DNA of 64,000 nt from Roseovarius mucosus DSM 17069 (GCF_000768555.3 NZ_KN293975.1:248001-312000), one strand, 5' to 3'; positions 17,170 to 24,746 are shown, counted from the first letter of the stretch. A program made the numbers and translations. Notes: generated by a model from the letters alone, not told the origin.

Positions 17170-18246
17170 ATGACAACGACCTATAACACAGGGACGATCT
17201 CGGTCAGCAACGGCAGCACGACCGTCATGGGCGTGGGCACCAACTGGATCGCGGGCGGCATCCTGCCCGGCGACGATTTCCGCGCGGCTGGTCTGACGGT
17301 CGAGATTGCCTCGGTCAACAGCGCCACCTCGATCACGCTGGCGCGCGCGTGGCCAGGCGCGGGGCAGGCGGCGGCCAACTACTCGATCCGCCTCATCGAC
17401 GAAGGCGAGCGGTCGCTCGCGGCGCTGAACGAGATCATCTCGGCGCTAGGCTCGGGCAATTTATCATCGTTTGCGGGGCTGGAGGGGGCCTCGAACAAGA
17501 TGGCGTATTTCACCGGCGCGGGCACGTTGGCAGTGGCTGACCTGACTGTCGCCGCGCGGGCGCTCTTGGCACGGGCTGCGATTGAGCAGGCCAACCCGAC
17601 CGACGCCACGGCGGGGCGTCTCTTGGCCGTCGGCGCGTTCGGGCTTGGGGCAACCGTCTTGACCAGCGTTACGGATTTGAATGCCGCCCTATTGAACGGC
17701 TGGTATAGCTACGGCCTGAGCGCGCTGAACCGCCCCTTTGTGAATGGCGGCACCGTGCTTGTGCTGTCCCCGAACGCCTCGCGCGTTGCCCAGATCGCCA
17801 TTGAGCACAACAGCGGGAAGATTGCCACCCGGTATGTTTCGGAAGCCCCGCCCGCGAGCGGCGTGTGGCAACCGTGGGACGAGTTCGTTACGGCGTCAAC
17901 GCTCAACGGGTTCGTTTCGGTGGAGGAAATCACAGTTGCAGACGATGCCGTCGGCGTAGTGGATTTGCCCGGCAGTCGCACCTCTGCCATGGCCATAATT
18001 CAAACCTCGTTGGCCTCGAACGGCGACGTCCAAAATGTGAATTGCGGCGTTGTCATGCTGGATGCCGGTCCAAGCCCCGCAGGGTTCTCTGTTTATTCCG
18101 GCACATCGTTCAGCGTCACCAGTACCACGCTCACTGGCACGTCCGGGACGGACGGGCGCACAACCGTTGCCCCGAAAACATCCGGGCAACTGCAAATCGA
18201 GAACCGCGGAGGCGCATCGCGCAAATACAGGGTGACATTCCTATGA
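17170..18246 (+). CDS. phage tail fibre protein
   Basis: A 358-residue protein with AGGAG just before the start. The N-terminal part (YNTGTISVSNGSTTVMGVGTNW; SITLARAWPGAGQAAANYSI) is a beta-rich repeat typical of virion-attached ends of fibres. Residues about 165-240 (TDLNAALLNGWYSYG ... GVWQPWDEFVT) look like a pyocin-knob-type domain, and the C-terminal part is a beta-rich head ending SRKYRVTFL. It would make contact with the host surface. It overlaps the next gene by four bases. Confidence 0.75.
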   Translation: MTTTYNTGTISVSNGSTTVMGVGTNWIAGGILPGDDFRAAGLTVEIASVNSATSITLARAWPGAGQAAANYSIRLIDEGERSLAALNEIISALGSGNLSSFAGLEGASNKMAYFTGAGTLAVADLTVAARALLARAAIEQANPTDATAGRLLAVGAFGLGATVLTSVTDLNAALLNGWYSYGLSALNRPFVNGGTVLVLSPNASRVAQIAIEHNSGKIATRYVSEAPPASGVWQPWDEFVTASTLNGFVSVEEITVADDAVGVVDLPGSRTSAMAIIQTSLASNGDVQNVNCGVVMLDAGPSPAGFSVYSGTSFSVTSTTLTGTSGTDGRTTVAPKTSGQLQIENRGGASRKYRVTFL

Positions 18247-18704
18247 CCGAAATTCCACAAATCGAACAACTCGCGCCGGGCAGCTGGATGATTGATGGCG
18301 AAAAGGTTTTCACGAAGCCTGACGCCACTGAGGCCGAGGCTTTGGCGGCAGCAAATCCACCGTTGCCCACACCGGCAGAAATTGCCGATGAGCAGCGCGC
18401 GGTACGCGCCACCGCGATCAAGGCCGAGTGCCGCGCGCGCATCCTCGCCGTTGGCTCCGAGACCACCCAGATGAACATCGCCCAAGCCGGGATCGTGTTT
18501 ATGGCGGCCGTGCTGGACGGTACCCCGCGCGCGGACGCTCTGGCCGCGTCCGGTCTGATCGAGGGCGATCTGGAATTGGCCCAACGCTGGAAGGCTTGGG
18601 TCGCGGCGATGCAGGCTGAATGCCGCCGCGCAATCCTGTCCGGCACCGACCCGGTCTGGCCCGAGGTGCCAGAGGGCGTCGCGGGCCTCGCCGCGCGCTT
18701 CTGA
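18243..18704 (+). CDS. tail fibre-associated phage protein
   Basis: A 153-residue protein starting at ATG 18243 inside the fibre stop codon; the longer frame from 17865 overlaps the fibre gene and has no support. The first ~50 residues (EQLAPGSWMIDGEKVFTKPD) are followed by long helices (DEQRAVRATAIKAECRARILAVG; LELAQRWKAWVAAMQAECRRAIL). Helical proteins in this place usually help fibre assembly. I do not recognise a precise family. Confidence 0.6.
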   Translation: MTEIPQIEQLAPGSWMIDGEKVFTKPDATEAEALAAANPPLPTPAEIADEQRAVRATAIKAECRARILAVGSETTQMNIAQAGIVFMAAVLDGTPRADALAASGLIEGDLELAQRWKAWVAAMQAECRRAILSGTDPVWPEVPEGVAGLAARF

Positions 18705-18720
18705 TCCCAAAACCACAGGA

Positions 18721-18762
18721 GGCCCCGAGCGTGCTGGAGGGCACGCCCGGGGACGCGGGGCC
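18721..18762 (+). other. structured RNA element upstream of the com-like gene
   Basis: Bases 18721-18727 (GGCCCCG) pair with 18756-18762 (CGGGGCC), and inside this 18729-18734 (GCGTGC) pair with 18741-18746 (GCACGC). This gives a seven-pair outer stem and a six-pair hairpin in the gap after the virion genes. There is no T run, so it may be a factor-dependent terminator, a processing signal or a binding site. Confidence 0.45.
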
Positions 18763-18774
18763 AGGTCGCCAAAC

Positions 18775-18840
18775 ATGAACCCCGCCGACCAGGTAAGCCT
18801 CATGGCCGCTCCCTGCCCCAAAGGGGCGGCGACTTTATGA
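18775..18840 (+). CDS. possible 21-codon leader peptide coupled to the com-like gene
   Basis: ATG at 18775 opens a 21-codon frame (MNPADQVSLMAAPCPKG...) ending TGA at 18838-18840, which overlaps the com-like ATG at 18837 (ATGA). A small GCCCC-AAA-GGGGC hairpin sits just before the com-like start and could hide its ribosome site unless the leader is being translated. Overlap and hairpin are seen; translation is inferred. Confidence 0.35.
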   Translation: MNPADQVSLMAAPCPKGAATL

Positions 18841-19055
18841 GGCGATTCGATTTGGAAGGTCTAGAACTGCGTTGCTGCGCATGCGGCCGTTTGCTATTTA
18901 AATACGAGAGAGGCGCGCGGATATCCGGCATCTCGATCAAATGCCCAAGATGCCGGGCCATGAACACACCGAGGCCAAGAGCCCTTCCCCCAAAGCGCGA
19001 TGCGCTAAGAGAAGGAGCCAACCTTGGCCAGATCGACCACACTCCCGAAACCTGA
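18837..19055 (+). CDS. com: Com-like zinc-ribbon regulator (Mu Com family)
   Basis: A 72-residue protein with LRCCACGRLLFKYE followed by ISIKCPRCRAMNTP: two CxxC pairs in the same layout as Mu Com, which also has an RC-x2-C...LLFK...IxCPRC pattern. Com binds the mom mRNA and opens its start site, so that the late DNA-modification gene is made only on time. The protein has a longer basic C-terminal tail (RPRALPPKRDALREG). It lies at the right end of the virion genes directly before the ABC-GNAT gene, the same place com takes before mom in Mu. Confidence 0.8.
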   Translation: MRRFDLEGLELRCCACGRLLFKYERGARISGISIKCPRCRAMNTPRPRALPPKRDALREGANLGQIDHTPET

Positions 19056-19206
19056 CCTGCCGCCCGGTGCGCCGGGCCTGCCCAAGGGCATCCGCTACCG
19101 GCGGCAATATGGCGTCATTGTCCTCCTTGAGGACGAGGCCGCCCAAATGGATGCCTTCGGCCGCCTGCGCCGTCAGGGCTTCAAATGCCGCGTGGTAGTG
19201 ACATGA
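19024..19206 (+). CDS. small protein between com-like and ABC-GNAT genes (TTG start)
   Basis: A 60-residue protein starting at TTG 19024 after AAGGAG, overlapping the end of the com-like gene and, by ATGA, the start of the ABC-GNAT gene. The sequence (LPKGIRYRRQYGVIVLLEDEAAQMDAFGRLRRQGFKCRVVVT) looks like a small alpha/beta domain with a conserved feel: two strands flanking a helix. Codon usage fits its neighbours. Function unknown; the overlaps suggest the three genes are translated as a coupled set. Confidence 0.6.
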   Translation: MARSTTLPKPDLPPGAPGLPKGIRYRRQYGVIVLLEDEAAQMDAFGRLRRQGFKCRVVVT

Positions 19207-20312
19207 AGCTCGCCATTCACCACGCCAGCCCCATCCCGGACACGTACCGTGCGGCCCGGGTCTCCAGCCTCTTCAACGTCGAGGGTGACGCGGATTTCCG
19301 CCTCGAGGTCGAGGCCGATCTCTTGGCTAGGCCCTGGCAGATCGGCCTCATCGTCGGCCCCTCGGGCAGCGGGAAATCCTCGCTCGCCCGCGCGGCCTTC
19401 GGCGCTGAACTTGACCCACGCCCATGGCCCGAGGGCGCGCTGATCGACGCAATTGATCCCGAGGGCGAATTCGATGCCGTTGCGGCCGCCCTCTCCGCCG
19501 TGGGCCTTGGCACGGTGCCGAGCTGGCTGCGCCCCTTTCGTCACCTTTCCACCGGCGAGCAGTTCCGCGCTGAGCTCGCGCGCATTCTGGCCGAGCGGCC
19601 GGGCTTTGCAATTCTCGACGAGTTCACCTCGACCATTGACCGGCGCGTGGCCCAGATCGGGGCCGCCGCCTTTGCCAAGGCGTGGCGGCGCGGCACCGGC
19701 CAGTTCGTCGCCGTCACCTGTCACGAGGACGTGGTGTCCTGGCTGCAGCCCGATTGGGTGATCGACACCCGGCGGGCGGAGTTTCGCTGGAGGCGTCTTC
19801 GACGGGCACCGCGCATTGCCATGGACATTCACCAGACGGACGGCTCCTTCTGGCCCGCCTTTGAGCCGCATCACTACCTGAAGCTGCCCCGCATGATCGC
19901 GGCCAATTATTACGTCGGCTTCGTCGACGGCGCGCCGGTGGCGCATCTCGCCGTCTCGACCCGGCCGGGGCTGGTCGAGGGCCGCGCCTGTCGCCTCGTC
20001 GTCATGCCCGAGTGGCAGGGCGCGGGGCTGGGCCTGCGCTTTCTCAACGAGGTCTGCGCCCTCTGGAGGCGCGGCGTGAACCGCTACGAGAAGCCCATGC
20101 CGATGCTCTTTCACACCTCGCACCCCGGCCTCGCGGCAGCGCTCCGCCGCGATCCCCTCTGGGCGCAGGTCTCGGCCATCCTCTATGCCGAGTCCAAGGA
20201 GCGCAGCATGAAGACCCTCGCCGCCGCCCGGGCACGCAGAGGGCTCAAGCCCGCCGGGACCGGCTACGGCGGCCATTTCCGCGCCGTGCAGGGGTTTCGG
20301 TATGTCGAGTGA
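19203..20312 (+). CDS. ABC-type ATPase fused to a GNAT acyltransferase, in the mom position
   Basis: A 369-residue protein starting at ATG 19203, overlapping the previous stop (a start at 19185 is possible). Residues 1-195 are an ABC ATPase: Walker A GPSGSGKSS at 52-60, signature LSTGEQ at 115-120, Walker B FAILDE at 135-140 and switch His in VTCHEDV at 174. No membrane segments, so it is not a transporter. Residues about 205-369 are a GNAT domain with the acyl-CoA loop QGAGLG at 272-277 in VVMPEWQGAGLGLRFLNE. Mu Mom is itself a GNAT-fold enzyme that modifies adenine in DNA. The same domain pair is known as an uncharacterised group (COG2401). A DNA-modifying role is inferred from place after Com. 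Confidence 0.8.
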   Translation: MKLAIHHASPIPDTYRAARVSSLFNVEGDADFRLEVEADLLARPWQIGLIVGPSGSGKSSLARAAFGAELDPRPWPEGALIDAIDPEGEFDAVAAALSAVGLGTVPSWLRPFRHLSTGEQFRAELARILAERPGFAILDEFTSTIDRRVAQIGAAAFAKAWRRGTGQFVAVTCHEDVVSWLQPDWVIDTRRAEFRWRRLRRAPRIAMDIHQTDGSFWPAFEPHHYLKLPRMIAANYYVGFVDGAPVAHLAVSTRPGLVEGRACRLVVMPEWQGAGLGLRFLNEVCALWRRGVNRYEKPMPMLFHTSHPGLAAALRRDPLWAQVSAILYAESKERSMKTLAAARARRGLKPAGTGYGGHFRAVQGFRYVE

Positions 20313-20323
20313 ATGGGGGAGGT

Positions 20324-20348
20324 GAAGGGGGCGTTAAATGCCCCCTTC
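20324..20348 (+). terminator. hairpin after the ABC-GNAT gene
   Basis: GAAGGGGGC (20324-20332) and GCCCCCTTC (20340-20348) form a perfect nine-pair stem with a seven-base loop, twelve bases after the stop codon. No clear T run follows. Likely ends the late transcript. Confidence 0.55.
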
Positions 20349-20350
20349 AA
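20334..20350. repeat. copy 2 of a 17-nt prophage repeat
   Basis: TTAAATGCCCCCTTCAA, differing by one base from 7478-7494. It overlaps the loop and right arm of the hairpin at 20324-20348. Confidence 0.5.
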
Positions 20351-20386
20351 ATGCGCGTGGCGGGGCTGTCCGCTAAAAACGCGTTG

Positions 20387-20420
20387 CTGTAAACTTCACT
20401 GTAATTCACTGCAAACTTCG
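20387..20420. repeat. short direct repeats near prophage right end
   Basis: CTGTAAACTTCA (20387-20398) and CTGCAAACTTCG (20409-20420) are 12-base direct repeats, 22 bases apart, with the related CTGTAATTCA between. Two-turn spacing is what a protein binding the same face of DNA would need, for example a transposase or repressor. Confidence 0.45.
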
Positions 20421-20432
20421 CTGTCACGCTAC

Positions 20433-20453
20433 ACCCCGCCCAAGTGGCGGGGT
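20433..20453 (+). terminator. terminator-like hairpin at prophage right end
   Basis: ACCCCGCC (20433-20440) and GGCGGGGT (20446-20453) make a perfect eight-pair stem with a five-base loop, followed by TCTGTCGTTT. Likely a transcription stop that insulates the phage from the dcw operon. Confidence 0.6.
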
Positions 20454-20459
20454 TCTGTC

Positions 20460-20500
20460 GTTTCAAGGCCGTTTCAATGCGTGCTCATGGGAATGGATGG
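20460..20500. other. candidate prophage right end region
   Basis: Two GTTTCAAKGC units lie 11 bases apart (20460-20469 and 20471-20480). TTTCA-containing repeats close to the terminus are typical transposase sites of Mu-like phages, and Mu-like ends finish in CA; a CA occurs in GTGCTCA just after. Base composition turns AT-rich soon beyond. The exact junction cannot be fixed without the left end or an empty site. Confidence 0.35.
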
Positions 20501-20672
20501 GACAGATCAAGATTTTCCGGTGAAATGAGCTGGATTCCGCGAATCACAACGGGCATAAGGCAAGAAATTGCCGCCGGGATTTGGCCGTTTGTCGTGTCGA
20601 TTATGGGAAAAAGCGGTGGTTTCGATCAGAGATGCCAGAATTTCTGGGAAATCGTGGGATAACGCTGAAGAT

Positions 20673-20701
20673 TTCATATCTCACACATTTTGTGATATAA
20701 G
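20673..20701 (+). promoter_or_regulatory. possible sigma-70-type promoter upstream of mraZ
   Basis: TTCATA (20673-20678) and TATAAG (20696-20701) are separated by 17 bases in an AT-rich stretch. Both hexamers are imperfect. It could drive mraZ, about 400 bp downstream, through a long leader. Confidence 0.3.
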
Positions 20702-21010
20702 TTGGTATAAATACAAAATGAGGTATCAAGCTGACGAGATTTGGCACAGAATGTTGTTTTTTCAGGTGCTTCAAAACAATATCATGTGCTGATCTCGTAA
20801 AAAATCGTTGCCATGGGACAATTTCCCAGTGTATCAAGAGAACACGATGAGGACGGGATAAAAGAGGGGCATCAAGACCCCAAAAATTCCCAAGTCAGGT
20901 TTCATACAGGCCCCCGCTTTCATCGAACAAAGAGATCCGGCGCGCGAGCGAGCAGACATCCCCCCAGGTGGCGCGCGCAGTCGGACACCCCGCTCAAGCG
21001 GGACGAGGGC

Positions 21011-21044
21011 GGCGGGTTGATCAGTGGCAGCAGATCAACCCGCC
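21011..21044 (+). other. 12-bp perfect hairpin upstream of mraZ
   Basis: GGCGGGTTGATC (21011-21022) and GATCAACCCGCC (21033-21044) pair perfectly around a ten-base loop, followed by GTTTCGTG. It may end a transcript from upstream or be a leader structure of the mraZ mRNA. Confidence 0.5.
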
Positions 21045-21102
21045 GTTTCGTGTCTCAGGGGTTCGTTTTCAATCTGGGGCAGACATAGGGACCAACGGGA
21101 CA

Positions 21103-21606
21103 GTGGGCCGGATTTTCAGAGGCGAGAGCCTCCACAAGGTGGATGGAAAGGGCAGGGTATCAATCCCGGCCCTGTTTCGCCGTGTGATCGAGGCTTCGGA
21201 CCCGAACTGGACCGACGGTCTCAATCCGGAACTGATCATCGTTTATGGCGACCACCGGCGTCGCTATCTGGAATGCTACACCATCGAGGCGATGCAGGAG
21301 GTGGATGCCAAGATCGCGGCCCTGCCGCGTGGCTCGAATGCGCGCAAACATCTGCAACGCCTTTTTCACGGTCAGAGCTTTCCCACCTCGGTCGACGAGA
21401 CCGGGCGTCTGGTGCTGCCCGCCAAGCTGCGCAAGAAGATCGAGCTTGAGGATGAGGCGTTCTTTATCGCCGCAGGCGATACCTTCCAGATCTGGAAGCC
21501 CGAAACCTACGAGACCGAGGAGCTGTCCAAGACCGAGGAATGGCTTGACGAGTTCCCCGATGACTTTGACCCGTTGATCCTGCTCGACAATCCGGACGGG
21601 GTCTGA
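21103..21606 (+). CDS. mraZ: transcriptional regulator MraZ
   Basis: A 167-residue protein if started at GTG 21103 (MGRIFRGESLHKVDGKGRVS), the start that matches the family; the open frame extends to 20968 but the added Arg-rich part is not MraZ-like. It has two SpoVT/AbrB-type beta halves: KVDGKGRVSIPALFRRV and the second DETGRLVLPAKLRKKIE near residues 92-108. MraZ binds DNA upstream of its own operon and tunes dcw expression. G-rich runs at 21076-21107 overlap the start but lack the regular ten-base spacing of known MraZ boxes. Four bases separate it from rsmH. Confidence 0.92.
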   Translation: MGRIFRGESLHKVDGKGRVSIPALFRRVIEASDPNWTDGLNPELIIVYGDHRRRYLECYTIEAMQEVDAKIAALPRGSNARKHLQRLFHGQSFPTSVDETGRLVLPAKLRKKIELEDEAFFIAAGDTFQIWKPETYETEELSKTEEWLDEFPDDFDPLILLDNPDGV

Positions 21607-21609
21607 CCC

Positions 21610-22602
21610 ATGGCCGCTGCCGCCGCCCCGACACCGAACGCCCCGCATATTCCTGTTCTCTTGCGCCCGCTGATTGCCGCCGTCGCACCCGTGCAGGGGG
21701 TGTGGCTGGATGGCACTCTGGGGGCGGGGGGCTACGCTCGCGCGCTGCTCGAGGCTGGCGCGGATCAGGTCATCGGCGTGGATCGCGACCCGTTGGCGCA
21801 TGAAATGGCGCGCAATTGGGGGGCGGAGTATGGCGCGCGTCTGCGCCTTGTCTTGGGCAATTTCGCGCAGATGGATGACTATGCCACCGATCTTGATGGC
21901 GTCGTGCTCGATCTGGGCGTGTCCTCGATGCAGCTTGATCAGGCCGAGCGCGGCTTTTCCTTCATGAAGGACGGCCCGCTCGACATGCGCATGAGCCAGG
22001 AGGGCCAAAGTGCGGCCGATCTGGTGAACACCGCCGAGGAATCCGACCTGGCGGACATCCTCTATCTCTTTGGTGAGGAACGCGCGAGCAGGCGGATCGC
22101 CCGTGCTATCGTCAAGGCACGCGAGCAGGCCCCGATCGAGACAACGCTTCATCTGGCGGGGCTGATCGAACGCTGCTTGCCGCGCTCCAAGCCGGGGCAG
22201 GCGCATGCCGCCACCCGCAGTTTTCAGGCGATCCGCATCGCCGTGAATGACGAATATGGCGCGCTGATCGCAGGGCTTGAGGCCGCCGAGCGCGCGCTGA
22301 AATCCGGCGGGCAACTGGCGGTCGTGACCTTTCATTCCATCGAGGATCGGATCGTCAAGCGATTTCTGACGGCGCGGTCGGGCGGGGGCGGCACCGGTAG
22401 CCGCCATGCCCCGGAAATCACCCGCGACGCACCGCAATTCACCCTCAAATCGCGCAAGGCCATCGGTCCCGATGACGAGGAACTGGCCGTAAATCCGCGC
22501 GCCCGGTCGGCCCGGTTGCGCGTTGCCACGCGTACCGATGCCCCCGCAGGGCGCAGCGAGCGCAGTGCTCTGGGTGTGCCGATGTTGAAGGGAGCGAAAT
22601 GA
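21610..22602 (+). CDS. rsmH: 16S rRNA (cytosine1402-N4)-methyltransferase
   Basis: A 330-residue cytoplasmic SAM-dependent enzyme that methylates C1402 in the decoding site of 16S rRNA. It opens with [14 protein letters not shown] and has the SAM loop [14 protein letters not shown] near residues 34-47, then [14 protein letters not shown] and [13 protein letters not shown], and [14 protein letters not shown] near 240-255, all RsmH signatures. Length is normal for alphaproteobacteria. The stop overlaps ftsL by ATGA at 22599. Confidence 0.95.
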   Translation: MAAAAAPTPNAPHIPVLLRPLIAAVAPVQGVWLDGTLGAGGYARALLEAGADQVIGVDRDPLAHEMARNWGAEYGARLRLVLGNFAQMDDYATDLDGVVLDLGVSSMQLDQAERGFSFMKDGPLDMRMSQEGQSAADLVNTAEESDLADILYLFGEERASRRIARAIVKAREQAPIETTLHLAGLIERCLPRSKPGQAHAATRSFQAIRIAVNDEYGALIAGLEAAERALKSGGQLAVVTFHSIEDRIVKRFLTARSGGGGTGSRHAPEITRDAPQFTLKSRKAIGPDDEELAVNPRARSARLRVATRTDAPAGRSERSALGVPMLKGAK

Positions 22603-22946
22603 TGCGCAGCATTCTCTATGTTCTGACCGCGCTTTCCGTGATCGGTCTGGCTTTTTGGGCCTACCGCGAGAATTACCGCACGCAAGAGGCGCAGGCCAAG
22701 GCGCAAGCCCTGCAAACCGCCATCGGCGAGGCGCGTGCGCGCCTGCGGGTGCTCAATGCGGAATGGGCCTATCTCAACCGCCCTGACCGCCTGATGGACC
22801 TCGTTGAACTGAACTATGACAAGCTGGGCCTATTGCCCCTGCAACCCTATCAATTCGGCCGCGTGGATCAGGTCTCGTTCCCCAAGCCGGCTGAATTGCC
22901 GATCACAAACCCCGTTGACGTGTCCAACATGGAGCAGTTCCCATGA
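22599..22946 (+). CDS. ftsL: cell division protein FtsL
   Basis: A 115-residue bitopic membrane protein: a short N-terminus, one membrane segment ([18 protein letters not shown], residues 5-22), then a periplasmic coiled coil ([26 protein letters not shown]). The [19 protein letters not shown] stretch is typical of alphaproteobacterial FtsL. It forms the FtsQLB complex that activates septal wall synthesis. Start may be the first or second of two ATGs. It overlaps rsmH and ftsI by four bases each. Confidence 0.9.
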   Translation: MMRSILYVLTALSVIGLAFWAYRENYRTQEAQAKAQALQTAIGEARARLRVLNAEWAYLNRPDRLMDLVELNYDKLGLLPLQPYQFGRVDQVSFPKPAELPITNPVDVSNMEQFP

Positions 22947-24727
22947 TCCGCACTCCGCTGCGCCCTCTGGCTCGCATTCTTGACGCGCGTAACCGGGGCG
23001 AGAATCCCGACGCCATCGAGCGTGAGAACATCCGCCTGCGGCATGAGGAAATGCGCGACCGCGCCCGTCGGCGCGCCGAGGGGCGGCTTTTGGTGTTGGC
23101 GGGGGTGTTCTTTGTGGCCTTCTCGATTGTTGGCGGTCGTATGGCGGTTCTGGCTGGCACCGAACCGAGCGAGCCCACGACCAGCGTCGCGGGCGCGCAA
23201 ATCTTTGCGCAGCGGGCCGATATCGTGGATCGCGAGGGGCGCATCCTGGCCACCAATTTCGACACGCATAGTCTCTATGCGCAACCCCAACAGATGATCG
23301 ACCCCGAACATGCCGCCGACAAGCTGGTCGAAATTTTCCCAGATCTCGACCGCGCGCGGCTGATCAAGGATTTCACTGGCACGCGCAAATTCCTGTGGAT
23401 CAAGAAAAAACTCAGCCCCGAGCAGAAGCAGGCGGTGCATGATATCGGCGAGCCGGGCTTGCTCTTTGGTCCGCGCGAAATGCGGCTCTATCCCAACGGG
23501 CGGCTGGCCGCGCATGTATTGGGCGGAACCAGTTTTGGCCGCGAGGGGGTGCATGCCGCCGAACTCGTCGGCGTGGCAGGCATTGAGCGGCATCAGGACG
23601 CGCGGCTGCGCGACCCGGCGCAGGCGCATGAACCCTTGCGGCTCTCGCTCGACCTCAGCGTGCAGGCGGCGATGGAACGGGTGCTCTTTGGCGGCATGAA
23701 GATCATGAATGCCAAGGGGGCGGCGGGCATCCTGATGGACGCCCATACCGGCGAGGTGGTGGCCGTGGCCTCTCTCCCCGATTTCGACCCCAACGACCGC
23801 CCCGCGCTGCCCACCTCCGGCAGCCCCAGCGACAGCCCGCTGTTCAATCGCGCGGTGCAGGGTGTCTATGAATTGGGCAGCACCTTCAAAATCTTTCCCG
23901 TGGCGCAGGCGCTTGAGCTGGGGCTGATCAACCCCGAGACCATGATCAACACCAAAAGCCCGATGCAATGGGGCAAATTTCGCATCCGCGATTTCAAGAA
24001 CTACGGCCCGGAACTGAGTGCGACCAAGGTGATCGTCAAATCCTCCAACGTCGGCACAGCGCGCATTGCGCTTGAAATCGGAGCAGCAAGGCAGCGCGAG
24101 TTCCTTGAAAGCTTGGGGTTCATGTCCCCCGTGCATCTGGAAATCGCCGAAGCCTCTGGCAGCACACCGCTCTTGCCAAAGAACTGGTCCGAGTTGTCCA
24201 CCATGACGATTTCCTATGGTCATGGCCTCTCGGTCAGCCCGATGCATCTGGCGGCGGGATATGCAACGATTGCCAATGGTGGACGGCGGGTAACGCCCAC
24301 GTTGTTGCACGACCCGACCCGCACCCCCGGCGAGCGGATCATCACCGAAAAGACCTCTGCCGCGATGCGTGAGATGCTGCGCCATGTCGTGACCGAAGGC
24401 ACGGCAAGCCTCGGCGAAGTGCCGGGCTATGCGGTGGGCGGCAAGACCGGCACTGCCGATAAACCCAAGGAGCGTGGTGGCGGTTATTACAAGGACAAGG
24501 TCATCTCGACCTTTGCCAGCATCTTTCCGGCGCATGACCCGAAATACGTGCTGGTGGTCACGCTCGATGAGCCGGTTGAGACATCGGGCAGCGAGGCCCG
24601 CCGCACCGCAGGCTGGACCGCCGTTCCCGTGGCCGCTGAAATCATCCGTCGCGTCGCCCCGCTTTTGGGTCTCAGACCCGAGATTGAACCCCGCCCGCTT
24701 GCTGCTATAAGCCTGACATCGAATTAG
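22943..24727 (+). CDS. ftsI: septal peptidoglycan transpeptidase FtsI (PBP3)
   Basis: A 594-residue class B penicillin-binding protein. After a basic cytoplasmic end comes a membrane anchor (residues 49-66), the dimerisation domain (AQRADIVDREGRILATN) and the transpeptidase domain with catalytic STFK (Ser313), SSN (367-369) and KTGT (501-504). It cross-links wall at the division site with FtsW. It overlaps ftsL by four bases; murE begins 20 bases downstream. Confidence 0.95.
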   Translation: MIRTPLRPLARILDARNRGENPDAIERENIRLRHEEMRDRARRRAEGRLLVLAGVFFVAFSIVGGRMAVLAGTEPSEPTTSVAGAQIFAQRADIVDREGRILATNFDTHSLYAQPQQMIDPEHAADKLVEIFPDLDRARLIKDFTGTRKFLWIKKKLSPEQKQAVHDIGEPGLLFGPREMRLYPNGRLAAHVLGGTSFGREGVHAAELVGVAGIERHQDARLRDPAQAHEPLRLSLDLSVQAAMERVLFGGMKIMNAKGAAGILMDAHTGEVVAVASLPDFDPNDRPALPTSGSPSDSPLFNRAVQGVYELGSTFKIFPVAQALELGLINPETMINTKSPMQWGKFRIRDFKNYGPELSATKVIVKSSNVGTARIALEIGAARQREFLESLGFMSPVHLEIAEASGSTPLLPKNWSELSTMTISYGHGLSVSPMHLAAGYATIANGGRRVTPTLLHDPTRTPGERIITEKTSAAMREMLRHVVTEGTASLGEVPGYAVGGKTGTADKPKERGGGYYKDKVISTFASIFPAHDPKYVLVVTLDEPVETSGSEARRTAGWTAVPVAAEIIRRVAPLLGLRPEIEPRPLAAISLTSN

Positions 24728-24746
24728 GCCGGAACGGGGCAGTGCG

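Larger units (their letters stand above)
20501..21102. other. gene-poor, partly AT-rich interval between prophage and mraZ
   Basis: No reading frame here has convincing codon usage; short frames such as 20568-20792 run through AT-rich sequence and resemble nothing I know. The interval holds a possible promoter (20673-20701), several short palindromes (TGGGA-CAATT-TCCCA near 20814-20828; CCCGCT-CA-AGCGGG near 20989-21002) and a strong hairpin at 21011-21044. I looked for RNase P RNA conserved cores, since rnpB is near mraZ in some relatives, and did not find them. Confidence 0.5.

Noticed and set aside
20313-20837. Short frames between the prophage end and mraZ on both strands.
   Set aside because: Unusual residue make-up, no ribosome sites, run through hairpins and AT-rich DNA.
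21075-21107. MraZ box array overlapping the mraZ start.
   Set aside because: GGG runs are there but their spacing is irregular, so it was not annotated as a site.
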